Source of the DNA: Macrotis lagotis
Taxonomy: Eukaryota > Chordata > Mammalia > Peramelemorphia > Peramelidae
Length of the DNA stretch: 64,000 nucleotides
Assembly: GCF_037893015.1 (NCBI RefSeq)
Contig: NC_133666.1
Coordinates: 3,780,239 to 3,844,238 of the forward strand
Reading direction: 5' to 3'
The first letter of the stretch is position 1. Every line of letters starts with the position of its first letter. The position numbers and the translations under genes are program-made. Below the pieces are notes generated by a model that had not been told where the DNA came from, did not search any database, and was given only the letters and a program-made list of their open reading frames with translations. This document shows positions 10,551 to 20,095 of the stretch, one piece after another.

Positions 10551-11205
10551 TGAATTTAATAATAATAATTTAGTTTCCAGAGATCCTTTTCACAGGCAGA
10601 CTCTAGGTCTGGGAAAACAGTGAAAACAAAAGCAATTATTACAGATTTTGCCCTGAATTCTGCCTGATTGTGTTAAATGAAGTAATTTTTTTTTAGATTT
10701 TTTGTTTTGCAAGGCAATGGGGTTAAGTGGCTTGCCCAAGGCCACACAGCTAGGTAATTATTAAGTATCTGAGGCCAGATTTGAACTCAGGTACTCCTGA
10801 CTCCAGGGCGAGTGCTCTATCCACGGCACCACCTAGCCACCTCTAAATGAAGTATTATTAGCAGGATAACTTGTACTATATTGTGACCCTAAAACTGTAC
10901 GATTGATCCAGCCATTCTCATAGAACCCCTACTTGGATGTTCACAAGTGAGGTAATCATATTGTTCTGGGAAGATCACTCAAGCTCCAAATCAGATTGTT
11001 CTCTGATCTACCTACCCACTTATGATCATGTATTTTTCACAACAGCAAAGTGGAACTCCGGGGAATAGAGTAATCCCATGATTTGCAAATCGGTTCCTTA
11101 CCAAGAAATCAATTAATAAAACGCTCTCTGATTTACTGGCACTTTGTTTCTGGCCTGCTTTGTTATGACCAGGTTAGAGACAACTCAGTAAAAATTTGTT
11201 GAACA
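10551..11205 (+). repeat. 5' LTR of the endogenous retrovirus
   Basis: It starts TGAATTTAA and ends GAACA, consistent with TG...CA. It is alignable with 20096-20613 through TAGTTTCCAGAGATCC, GCAGGATAACTTGTACTATATTGTGA, GGGAAGATCACTCAAGC, ATGATTTGCAAATCGGTT and the last 80 bases. By hand count there are about 10 differences in the final 82 bp. A SINE at 10685-10843 interrupts it. AATAAA is present (11115-11120), but the TATA site seen in the other LTR reads GTATTTTTCA here. Confidence 0.85.
10685..10843 (-). repeat. tRNA/MIR-type SINE in the 5' LTR, 11-bp target duplication
   Basis: Minus-strand copy flanked by TAAATGAAGTA at 10674-10684 and 10844-10854. It is absent from the 3' LTR, so it inserted after the provirus formed. 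Confidence 0.94.
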
Positions 11206-12062
11206 TTAATTGGTAGCAGGAGTTCTCTAAGGGAATGGTCATGGAGGAGTGAGCCTTGGACTTCCTAGTATCTGATTTGGGACTGGGCACCCTCAGTTCA
11301 CTTATCCTGTATGTTCCCTACTTCTGATTCTGGCTCCACTTTTGGACCCAACCTTTGATCTAGCCTGTTTTTCATTGTGAGGAATGTCAAAGAGTTATGA
11401 CCAGGATAGTTTTGGGATAAAGCCATTTTGTTGTTTGTTTTTTCTGGTACTTGGCACACGAATTGGTAAAGTTTTACATTTGTCCTTTTTTGTTCTTTTT
11501 GCTGCCTCCCCCAAATTTTTGAGTAAGAATCGCTTACTTGGTCGGTTGTTGTGTGTGTTAAACTAGTTCAGATTAACAATTTTAATTGTATGCTTGGTTA
11601 GAGCTGTAGAATATTAACTCTTGGAATTTAAGTGGCTTGCTAGCACGATGTGGATTAATTGTATCTGAGTATTTGTGGTGTTCTATCTTTTAGTGTGTTT
11701 GTCTGATGCGTAATTGGTATTTAAATGGTGGTATTTGGATGCAGACCTTTCAGATGGGGCAGTGGTGTTATAAAGGGGAAAGGGAAGTTAGAGCAATTCT
11801 TATGTGTAAAGAACATGGGCTTTTCAAATGTCTAAGAAGTCTGATCCTCACTATCCCTCATACTGCCAGAATTGGGTTGATTTGACTCGTGATGACCCTA
11901 GACTTTGCTGACCCCAATGGGGTAGTTTCGATAAGACCAAGTTAGAGTATTGAAAGCAGAAACTAATGGATAAGGAAACCTTGTCCCTGGAGCAGGACAG
12001 CTTTAACCAATGATAGAGGCAAAGGAAAGAGCATAGGTCTGAATTACAATCAGTGAAGGAAA
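11206..12062 (+). other. Provirus leader (primer-binding region and untranslated leader)
   Basis: Five bases after the LTR the sequence TGGTAGCAGGAGTTCTCT starts with the TGG expected of a tRNA primer-binding site. It resembles leucine-type sites only in part, so the tRNA is uncertain. The rest, including the 60-codon frame at 11384, has no recognised product and is probably the untranslated leader. Confidence 0.5.
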
Positions 12063-12860
12063 ATGAAATCTTTTGAAAACCTTCTTAGCAACCCCCAAAC
12101 TACCCAACCACCTAAAATATACCCACCCGTCCAAAAGACTCCATCAGCTCCCTTTCAAAGTAAAAGCCAAACTTTTCTGAGGGGAAAAAAAATCCTGAAG
12201 ATACTAACTGGAGGGCTCCAGGCTACTGCCAAGGAGTATCCTAACCCTAGGAAGGATTCCACAGACCCTGCTGAGCAGTTCCGACTCATTCTGTATTCAT
12301 ACAGACCTGGGTTTCCGGATCTGTATCAACTCATGATTGCCTTGGTAGGGAAGGGGAGACTAAGAATTGGTGTCAGAGAGTTCAATGGGAAGAACCAGAA
12401 GAGGACCAAATTATGGGCGAAAAGCTCCTTGTGTTCTTAACAAAGGTCTGAGATACTAAACAGAATGCTGAGGAATCTATTAGTTTTATGACCAAATTGC
12501 CCAAGCTTTTAGATGTCTTTAAGATGTCTGGCATGACAGCATAACAGACCATCTTCAGTTGATGTCCTCTTTTGTTAGTAATCTTCATCAAGCCATTGCT
12601 AAACAAATTAAGTTGCCTGGTTCTGCTTGGCAGCATTCAGACATTTGGTTCTTCCTTGAGACAGCAGCATGGTTGGCAGTCACTGTGGCAAAGGATGAGG
12701 AAATTAGTCAAAGGGAACTTGGAGAAGCAAAAAAGACATTTTCCCCTGCAGCCCTTTTGCAGCTAAAACAAGTCATCCCCTACCAATCCAAACAAGTCAT
12801 CCCTTACCATTCTTCCCCTGTAGACCAGACCAGGACTTTGTTTTATTGGTAGAAAACTGA
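12063..12860 (+). pseudogene. Retroviral gag remnant (capsid region)
   Basis: The frame 12063-12440 (125 codons) begins with a proline-rich stretch. From residue 78 it has YSYRPGFPDLYQLM, a conserved capsid segment of class I retroviruses. The homology continues after frameshifts in 12559-12852, in the frame containing MMSSFVSNLHQAIAKQI and the charged EEISQRELGEAKK segment. At least two frame changes and a stop at about 12438 break the gene. No clear zinc-knuckle nucleocapsid (CX2CX4HX4C) is seen. Structural Gag proteins form the viral core; this copy cannot encode one. Confidence 0.75.
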
Positions 12861-12978
12861 ACTACTGAAGGAATGATTGTAAAATGGGGACTATGGCAGA
12901 GAAGAAAAAGAAAACAGAAAAAGCCCCCCTCCCCCAGGAGGGAATGAGGGACCCTCCCTGCAGTCCTGATCCCTCAGC

Positions 12979-13382
12979 ATGACTAGGCTCCAGGGAGGGT
13001 TGGCAGGTTGGGTGGCAAAAGGAGGGCGATTTACAGGCCATGACCCTTATCCCCATAACTCCTGTTGGAGATGCATCTCTGCCTGGGATGGTCAGCCAGA
13101 TCATGATCTCAGAACAGTCAAGGCTATTGTAATACCTGGAATACCTGTCACCACAAACCCCCACACTCTGCTTTACCTTGTGCCACCCTGGGTCACTTAT
13201 CTCATGGTGGATGATCTCTGTAGTGTTTCTTTTGAATCCCAATTGCCCCTGAAAGTCAATTCACTTTTGCTTTTAACTGGGAAGGAAACCAATACACCTG
13301 GACAGACCTTCAATAGGGATTCACTGACTTACCATCCTTTTTTCACAGATATTACAAAACTTGTCATCATTAGATTTTAAGA
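12979..13382 (+). pseudogene. Retroviral reverse transcriptase, N-terminal half
   Basis: The frame 12979-13380 looks like a fresh ORF but is RT. It has a degraded 'QDLRAVN'-type block (HDLRTVKAIV), then NPHTLLYLVPPW, then VDDLCSV at the position of the first catalytic aspartate segment (TVLDLKDAFF in the family). After a frameshift at about 13270 another frame reads NWEGNQYTWTDL, matching the family 'WEGNQYTWT.LPQGF' block. The match ends at about 13380, where an L1 derivative is inserted, and resumes at 16776. Protease, which normally precedes RT, is not recognisable between gag and here. Confidence 0.75.
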
Positions 13383-14150
13383 ACATAGGGTGGAGCCAAG
13401 ATGGCAGTGTGAAGATAGGATTTCCCAGAAGTTCGCTTCCAAAAACTTCCAAAAAAGATCTTATGACTCTAACTAAATTTTAGAGAAGCCGAACCCACAG
13501 AAAGACTCAGTGAAACAATCCTTCAGTCCAAGCTAATTTGGAAGATCTATGGGAAGGTTCTGTTCCACCCTGATTGGAAGAAGTGGCAGTGCAGCCAGAA
13601 TCATGCTGGTACTGGAGTGAATGAGCTCCAGACTTCCAGGAACAGCCAGCAGGGTCCCTGGGTCCCTGGGGGTGCCTGGGCTCATGGAAGCAGAAGCAGT
13701 ATCCAGATGTCCCAAGCACATCTTAGATCAGCAAGTAAATTCTGCCAGAGTGAGCACAGAGCCCAGGACCACATGGCCCCACCCTGAGAAGCAGAAGCAG
13801 ACCTGCAGAGCCACCCAGCAGGGAGCCGCCCAGCAGGGAGTCGCCCAGCAGCTGCTTCCAGAGTGTTCAGTCCAGGTAAGGTAAGGGGGTGTGGGGAAGA
13901 CTGTCAAGGTCTCTGCTATCCCTGGGATGGACTCTGGTGCTTTGTCCACACCCAGATCCTGGTCAAAGCCTGGAGTCCTCATTGGCATAGAGCAGGGACC
14001 TTTTTCAGAACTCCAGGGTGGAAGAGAGTGCTTGTGCTCATCCACAGACCAGAGCACAGGCCAGAGAGCAGTCAGAGCCTCTCATAAGAACTTCAAGGAA
14101 CTGAGGTCCTTGTAGGGGTCCCTTAATAAAGACTCAAAAGCATAGGAAGC

Positions 14151-14274
14151 AAAGCACCAGCCCTGGAGTCAGGAGTACCTGGGTTCAAATGCAGTCTCAG
14201 ACACTTAATAATTACCTAGCTGTGTGGCCTTGAGCAAGCCACTTAACCCCATTTGCCTTGAAAAAAAACTAAAA
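14151..14274 (+). repeat. 5'-truncated tRNA/MIR-type SINE, 15-bp target duplication
   Basis: It begins directly at AAAGCACCAGCCCTGGAGTC, so about 28 bp of the SINE head are missing. The direct repeat AAAAGCATAGGAAGC lies at 14136-14150 and 14275-14289. Confidence 0.93.
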
Positions 14275-14399
14275 AAAAGCATAGGAAGCCCCTCAAAACT
14301 AGGGCATATGCTGGGGGAAATAAGTAAACAGAAAAAACACAAATAATTACTGATCACAGATAATTACTTTGGTCCCATAAAAGATCAAAACACACACTC

Positions 14400-15320
14400 A
14401 GAGGATGACAAAGTTCAAGCTTCTGTATCTAAAGCCTCCAAGAAAAATAGGAATTGGGCTCAGACTATGGAAGAGCTCAAAAAAAGATTTTGAAAATCAA
14501 GTAAGAAAGGTAGAGAGAAAATTGCAAAGAGAAATGAGAATGATGCTTGAAAATCATGAAAACCAAGTCAGCAGCTTGGTCAAGGAGATTTAAAAATAGA
14601 ACAAAGAAAACAACATGTTAAAAACCAGTTTATGTCAAATGGAAAAAGCAATCCAAAAGGTCAGTGAGGAGAAGAATGCCTGAAACAGCTGAATTGGCCA
14701 GATGAAAAGGAGATAAAAAAGCTCTCTGAAGAAAACAACTCCTTCAAATGTAGAATGGAGCTAAAGGAAGCTGATGACTTTGTGAGGACTAAGAAACAAT
14801 GATATAAAACCAAAAGAATGACAACCTAGAAGAAAAAGTAAAATATCTCATTGGAAAAACAACTGACCTAGAGAACAGATCCAGAAGAGATAATTTAAAA
14901 ATTATTAGGGTACCTGAAAGTCATGACCAGGAAAAGAGACTCGACCTAATTTTTAAAGATTTTCAATAGGAAAATTGCCTTGATATCCTAGAAGCAGAGG
15001 GTAAAATAGAATTTGGGGGAATCCCACTAATCTCCTCCTGAAAGAGCTTCCACAAAATAACTCCTAGAACAATTATAGTCAAATTCTAGGACTCCCAAGT
15101 CAAATAGAAAATATTACAAGTGGTCAGAATTTAATTGAAATATCGTGGTACTACAGTCAGGATTCCACAGGATTTAGCAGCATCCCCATTAAGAGCTTGT
15201 AGGGCTTAGAATATGATATTCCAGAAGGCAAAAAAACTTGGATTACAACAAAGAATCAGCTACCCAGCAAAACTCAACAACCTCTTCTGGGGAAAAGATG
15301 AACATTCAGTGAAACAAGAG
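14400..15320 (+). pseudogene. L1 ORF1 remnant of the HAL1-like element
   Basis: ORF1p is an RNA-binding trimer. The visible order is a charged coiled-coil part (KSSKKDFENQVRKVERKLQ, 14470-14530, and EKISQMEK-like text after it). Then comes the RRM start with ENRSRRDNLKIIRVPESH readable at 14870-14925. The C-terminal domain follows, with RTIIVKF..SQVK..ILQ at 15070-15120 and FQKAKKLGL at about 15220-15250. Frameshifts and stops break it in several places. Confidence 0.7.
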
Positions 15321-15924
15321 AATTTCAAACATTCCTGTTGAAATGACCAGAGCTGAACAGAAAGTCTGATCTCCAAGTACACAGGACTCAGGTGAGGCAC
15401 AGAGAGGGTGGACAGGAAGAATAAATTATGAGGGATTTCATGATGTTGAGTTGCTTGTATTCCTGCATGGGGAGATGATACTGATAATGCTCATATGAAC
15501 CTTCTCATTTATCAGAGCAGTTAGAAAGAACATATCTAGCCAAGGCACAGGAGAGAGCTGAATTTGAAGGTAAAATATATTATAAAGTTGGAGTCAATGA
15601 GTGAAAAAGGACTGGGAATGCACTGGGAGAAAGGGGAAGGAGAGGTAGAATGGGCTAAGATATTTTGTGTAAAAAAAAGTCAAGGAAAAGCTTTTGCAAT
15701 GAAATGGAAGAAGGGGAATGAGTAAGCCTTCATTTTCATTGGAAATGACTCAGAAAGGAAATAGCATACACACTTAATAGGGTATAGAAATCTATCTTAC
15801 CCTAGAGGAAAAAAGGAGAGAAAGGGGATGGGAGAAAGGGGATGGGATAGATGGGAGGAGGATTGTAGGTGGTAGAGGAGAGGGAATATCATGGGAAAGG
15901 ACAGTCAGATACAACACACCTTTT
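15321..15924 (+). other. 3' non-coding part of the HAL1-like element
   Basis: Purine-rich sequence that aligns, block by block, with 55430-56000 in the second HAL1-like copy: CCAGAGCTGAACAGAAAGTC, TATGATGTTGAGTTGCTTG-like text, AATGCACTGGGAGAAAGGGG and GAAATCTATCTTACC. No ORF2 signature is present. Confidence 0.65.
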
Positions 15925-16068
15925 TGTTTTTTGCAAGGTGATAGGGTTGGGTGCCCTGCCCAGGACCACTTACCTAGGTGGTTGTTGGGCGTCTGGGACT
16001 GGATTTGGGCTTGGATCCTCCTGACCCCAGGGCCCGTGCTCTGTTCTCTGCAACATTTGGCTGCCCTA
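15925..16068 (-). repeat. Divergent tRNA/MIR-type SINE, antisense, G-enriched on the plus strand
   Basis: It clearly aligns with the other antisense SINEs, but a cluster of A positions reads G: GGGTTGGGTGCCCTGCCCAGG instead of GGGTTAAGTGACTTGCCCAAG, and GGTTGTTGGGCGTCTGG instead of AATTATTAAGTGTCTGA. Flanking ACACAC-TTTT on both sides may be the target duplication. Confidence 0.75.
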
Positions 16069-16213
16069 TCACACACTTTTGACTACGGACAAAGTGAAAG
16101 GAGAGAGAGAATAGAATAAATGGGAATGAGTAGGAATGGATGGAGGGAAATACAATTAGCAATAGAATGAACTTATCATAAAGAATGGACTTATGATAAA
16201 AAATGTAATCCTT

Positions 16214-16370
16214 GGGGCGGCTAGATGGTGTAGTGGATAAAGCACCAGCCCTGGAATCAGGAGTACCTGGGTTCAAATCTGGTCTCAGACACTTAATAAT
16301 TACCTAGCTGTGTGGCCTTGGGCAAGCCACTTAACCCCATTTGCCTTGCAAAAAAAAACCTAAAAAAAAA
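16214..16370 (+). repeat. tRNA/MIR-type SINE, sense
   Basis: Complete copy, GGGGCGGCTAGATGGTG to AACCTAAAAAAAAA, flanked by AATGTAATCC (16202-16211) and AATGCAATCC (16373-16382). Confidence 0.93.
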
Positions 16371-16507
16371 AGAATGCAATCCATCCCAAAGACAGAGCTG
16401 ATGAAATCCACAGACTGAAGTGTGATTTTTTTATTTTTCTTTTACTTTATTTTTCATTGGCTTTTCCTATTTTTGTAGAGGAAAGGAGGGATTATGTTTA
16501 CTCTTAG

Positions 16508-16666
16508 ATTTTTAAAAAATATTATTTGTTTAAGGCAATGGAGTTAAGTGACTCATCCAAGGTCACATAGCTAGGCAATTATTAAGTGTCTGAGGCCAGG
16601 TTGAACTCAGGTCCTCCTGACTCCAAGGCCCATGCTCTATCCACTGCCCCACCTAGCTACCCCAGA
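16508..16666 (-). repeat. tRNA/MIR-type SINE, antisense
   Basis: Minus-strand copy with TTTAAGGCAATGGAGTTAAG and CCACCTAGCTACCCC. Its tail (ATTATTTGTTTAAGG) belongs to the AAATAAAT-tail subtype rather than the AAAAACCT subtype. GTTTACTCTTAGA on the left and GTTTACTGTTAGA on the right suggest the target duplication. Confidence 0.88.
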
Positions 16667-16721
16667 TAATGTTTACTGTTAGAAGAACCTTATCTTACAA
16701 GAAGACTATTTTAGTAATGTG

Positions 16722-16770
16722 TAAATAAATAAATAAATAAAAGAATGGATGAATGAATAAATAAATAAAT
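16722..16770 (+). repeat. AAAT-type microsatellite, tail of the HAL1-like element
   Basis: Runs of AAATAAATAAAT broken by GAATGGATGAATG. It is the probable 3' tail of the element inserted in the retroviral RT. Confidence 0.8.
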
Positions 16771-16775
16771 GGTTG

Positions 16776-17137
16776 GTTCTAAGGACTCTGTCCTCCACTA
16801 GTATGTTAATGACTTCCTCTTTGTTCTCCTTCCCAAGATATTTCTATGCTGGACTCTATCTCCTGAAGGGCTTAGCAGCAATAGGCCCTAAGTATCTAGG
16901 GACAAGCTTCAGTTTGCTCTTCCCTCTGTAAAGTTGCTAGGACCTCAGCTCTCTGTCTCTGCCCTTTGCCTCAACTCATCTCATTTTAAATCTATCATTC
17001 AGTTTCCTGTACTCCAAACCAAATGTTAACTACCTACCTTTCTTGGTTTGGCAGGTTCCTGCTGCCTCTAGATCCTTTTTTTCTCATGCATTGTTGGCCT
17101 CCTTTAGGACCTCCTAAAGGATTCTGTACGTGAGCCT
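16776..17137 (+). pseudogene. Retroviral reverse transcriptase, C-terminal half with active site
   Basis: It resumes the RT interrupted at 13382. The bases at 16802-16828 read YVNDFLFVL, the catalytic YxDD box with its first aspartate changed to asparagine. Next comes the block GLAAIGPKVSRDKLQFALPS..LLG in broken frames (about 16870-16935), then an FLGLAGSC-like thumb/connection segment near 17040-17060. The changed YxDD and the stops show that it is dead. Confidence 0.75.
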
Positions 17138-17655
17138 TTGACTCTCTCCCCTGAAACCCAAACTTCCTTTGATTCTCTGAAGTCTACCCTCCAACAACCA
17201 CCATCTCTAGACTTTTCCAACTATTCTCTTCCATTTGATTTATTCCCCTCTGAGAAAAGAGGGAATGCAGTTAGTGTACTAATCCAAAAACATGGTGAGA
17301 ACTTTCAGCTAGTGGGACTCTATGTAAAAGGCTGGACAAAATTGCTAGAGGTTACTCCCTGGGATGACCTTGGGTCATCCTTGTTTCTGCCACAGAGGAC
17401 ATTTGTCTTGATTCTCCCTTAATAGTGCATATCCCCCATGCTGATGAAATACTACTAAATTCACACCATACCCAGCATTTGTCTTCTAGCAGGCTAGCCA
17501 ACTTGGAAGTGTTATCCAAGCCTAGTCTGATCATCAAATTTGTAAACACACTCAATTCTGTCACCGAATTCCACCGGAGTAATTACTCCTCCCATCCCCC
17601 AAAGGATCCTTTAGAAGAAGTGGACTTTGATTGGTATGCTGATGGATTCTTCTGA
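17138..17655 (+). pseudogene. Retroviral pol connection domain and RNase H start
   Basis: The frame 17138-17422 has SPETQTSFDSLKSTLQ and YSLPFDLFPSEKRG.A.SVLIQK, the connection-domain text of class I retroviruses. The frame 17425-17655 has VHIPHADEILL and ends with DPLEEVDFDWYADGFF, corresponding to the first RNase H catalytic aspartate block (WYTDGSS). The two frames are separated by a stop and a frameshift at about 17420. Confidence 0.8.
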
Positions 17656-18180
17656 GAAGAGAAAAGAGACTTGGTTGCTGCTTATACCAACAGCAATGCC
17701 CCAGAAGTGCTTGAAGCTTCATTACTTAATGCCTATTCATCATAAGGAGCACAGCTCTTGGAAGTAGCCAGAGCTTATGAATTAGGAAGAGGAAAAAGAA
17801 CCAATATCTCCACTGACAGCAGATATGCATTTAGTGTGGTTCATGATTTGGAGGTGTTATGGAAACATGAAGACTTCCTTTCCTCCTCAGGACAGTCCAT
17901 TAAAAATAAAAAAAAAAACAGGTTTCTCATCTATTATACTGTTTACTGCTTCCTCAGGCTGTAGCAGTAATAAGATTCTAGGACACAGATGAGGAAAAAA
18001 AGTGTTCATGCCTGGGGAAATGACTTGGCTGGCCTAGGGACTAAAACTGTATCATTAACTCCTCAAATTCCTAAGGAAATTATTTTGGAAGTACAAGTTC
18101 CCAAAAGTACAGCCTTATTAGCCTATTCATCTAGCCCTGAAGATTAGCCTAACCTCTTAACCTTATAAGAGAAGAGATAG
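17656..18180 (+). pseudogene. Retroviral RNase H remainder
   Basis: The frame 17758-17964 carries EVARAYELGRGKRTNISTDSRYAFSVVHD. Glutamate and the aspartate of TDSRYAF are at the positions used for metal binding in RNase H. The text after 17880 (SGQSIKNK) and 17990-18060 continues the fold with in-frame stops. Confidence 0.78.
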
Positions 18181-18183
18181 CCA

Positions 18184-19310
18184 GTGCTCAGGGAAAAAAA
18201 ATGCTTTTCACAAACCAAGAAAGAGTTCCAAAGCAGGGATATAAACTTGATAAGAAGATGGGATTATTATTTGACTCTAATGGATTTAGTAATCACTAAG
18301 AATTTATCTCTCCTTACCACGGAATACCTTCATTCATTCAGTCATTGGGCATCTGACAAACTGGTAGAGCAGGCTGGAAAATATTGGTGGCATAGTTTTC
18401 ACAGGGCTGCTGTCGCTGCCTATGAGATGCACCCCACCTGCCCCAAGTACAAAGCATCCAAGCCACTGAAGCCAATTCAAGGACAATTTTTTCTCCTAGG
18501 TTCACCTTTTGAAACCTGGCAGATCAACTTCAACCAACTGCCATCTGCCCTCGGTTACAAATATGCTTTAGCTATGTCTGCATGTTTTCATGGAGGGTGG
18601 AAGTGTTTCCCTGTCAAAATGCTACAATCTCTGGGAAAGCAAAAATCCTGTTAGAAAAAATTATTCCATTATGGGAGGTTCCCAAAGAGATATATAGTGA
18701 TAGAGGTACCCATTTCACAGAAGCTTCATTAGCTAATTTGCTTTCATCCTGGCTAATGACTCAGTATCTCCATTGTGCCTATCACTCCTAGCCATCAGGA
18801 ATGGTTGAAAGAGTTAATGGGATACTTAAGACCTCCTTCACTAAATTATCTGAGAACCTAGGTATGCCCTGGCCCAAGGAACTTCATTTGCTTTGTTAGG
18901 CCTTAGATCTAGACCATTTGGTTCTGTGAGAGTAACAGGACTCCCAGTGCCACTGTACATATGAGTGGGAAGCATAGCAGCTAAAGGTTCCCTCCTGCAG
19001 TATTGTATTGGGTTGGCATAGAGAATATCAGAGACTTACCAACTTGTTTCACAGTCCCATTCTTAGAAAGTCCAACTGAGACTCAGTCCCTGATCCAACC
19101 TGCTGACTGGGTCTACTGGAAAAGATATCTCTGAAAACACCCATTGGAACTTTCAGTGGAAAGGTCTCTTTGAAGTCCTGCTGCCAAGATCCAGGAAGTA
19201 GAGACCTGAATCTACCTGACACACCTTAAAAGGGCAGTATCAACCTCTTGGACTGTGGAACCCACAGGTGGCCTGACCTTGAAAATCAAACGGGTTTGAA
19301 GCAACCTGAG
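18184..19310 (+). pseudogene. Retroviral integrase
   Basis: The longest surviving pol frame (156 codons, 18184-18654). The zinc-binding region keeps both histidines (LHSFSHW) and one cysteine (HPTCPKYK); the second cysteine of the CxxC reads tyrosine. The core keeps LGYKYALAMSACFHGGW. The first catalytic aspartate is asparagine (WQINFNQL where WQVDFT is expected). After a frameshift at about 18600-18620, SDRGTHFTE (second aspartate, near 18699) and SGMVERVN (glutamate) follow. The C-terminal domain to about 19310 is full of stops. It would join proviral ends to host DNA if intact. Confidence 0.85.
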
Positions 19311-20007
19311 GTATTCTGTTGTACCCAAGACCCCTGTTTGAGAAGCAGCTGACATCTGATGTAGACCATGGACCCAAGAAACCGGATGTGGGTTGAGATT
19401 TGCGATTACACCATCTATGAACTAAGACTTTTCTTTCTCTGTGATGGTGTAATGTCTAGTTTCAATGTTTCATGGAAGTAGCAGTGTTTTTTTCTGAACA
19501 TATACTTAAGCTTTAAGTTGTAGCTAATGATAAGTTTTTGCTATTTAAAGATAAAATTCCTGGGATTGTAATTTGTTTTGAGTTTTCAAAAGCCAATGAG
19601 AGAGAAGAGCACGTGTGGCAGTCAGAGGACCATTAAGTTGGATATTCGTGCCTGGGAAAAGGGTTATGAAGACAACTTGGGACACAGCCTATGTAGGATC
19701 CTCTTGATTCTATTTTCCTGTTATGTTATTTCTTTTCTGGGAAAGGAAAATTGCCCACCTGGTGAACCTTGAGCCTTGCCCAGTGACAACATATTTGATG
19801 TCACATTAAGACTCATTCCTGGAATCAAACAGCTAAGGGAGTTTTTCCCTTGGCCTATGATAACGATATCCCTCTTTTTCCTTTAATAGGAAATTTCTAT
19901 ACTCAAAGAAGTTTTGTAAATCTAGATCAAATTTATTAGGTAATTGTCAAATCACATATCAAAATCAAAAATCATCCATCTATAAGGGGCTCTGTCTTTA
20001 TGGACTG
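19311..20007 (+). other. Post-pol region; env absent or reduced to traces
   Basis: Only about 700 bp lie between integrase and the polypurine tract, far less than a normal env gene (about 2 kb). No immunosuppressive-domain/CX6CC transmembrane motif or furin site is visible. A methionine at 19367 could mark the old env start, but nothing after it is recognisable. Confidence 0.5.
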
Positions 20008-20018
20008 AAAGGAGGGAA
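20008..20018 (+). other. Candidate polypurine tract of the provirus
   Basis: GAAAGGAGGGA immediately upstream of the 3' LTR region is the kind of purine run used to prime plus-strand DNA synthesis. If it is the tract, the LTR would begin near 20020 and its first ~75 bp, which include an AT microsatellite, would have no clear match in the 5' LTR. Confidence 0.45.
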
Positions 20019-20052
20019 CGTCGAAAGTTCTGATCTTATATTGATTAATATG

Positions 20053-20087
<35 letters not shown>

Positions 20088-20090
20088 GTA
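20053..20090. repeat. AT microsatellite
   Basis: Alternating AT with one TA phase change, at the left edge of the 3' LTR. Confidence 0.9.
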
Positions 20091-20095
20091 TATGA

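Larger units (their letters stand above)
13383..16775 (+). mobile_element. ORF1-only L1 derivative (HAL1-like) inserted in the retroviral RT
   Basis: It starts at about 13388 with GGTGGAGCCAAGATGGCAG, the classic L1 5' end. A 5' UTR of about 1 kb follows, with purine-rich and GC-rich parts (13550-14060). An ORF1 remnant lies at 14400-15320, then a long 3' non-coding part and a terminal AAAT-type repeat (16722-16770). No endonuclease or reverse transcriptase ORF2 is present between ORF1 and the 3' end. TTTTAAGAAC (about 13374) and TTCTAAGGAC (about 16775) are plausible diverged target duplications, placing the insertion precisely within the host RT. Three SINEs and one truncated SINE sit inside it. 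Confidence 0.75.

Noticed and set aside
12979-13380. 133-codon frame as a novel gene or as protease
   Set aside because: Its text (NPHTLLYLVPPW and the following WEGNQYTWT in another frame) fits retroviral reverse transcriptase; no DTG protease motif is present.
13507-14115. Several overlapping frames around 13.5-14.1 kb as a gene
   Set aside because: GC-rich 5' UTR of the HAL1-like element; the same blocks recur non-coding at 53.7-54.4 kb.
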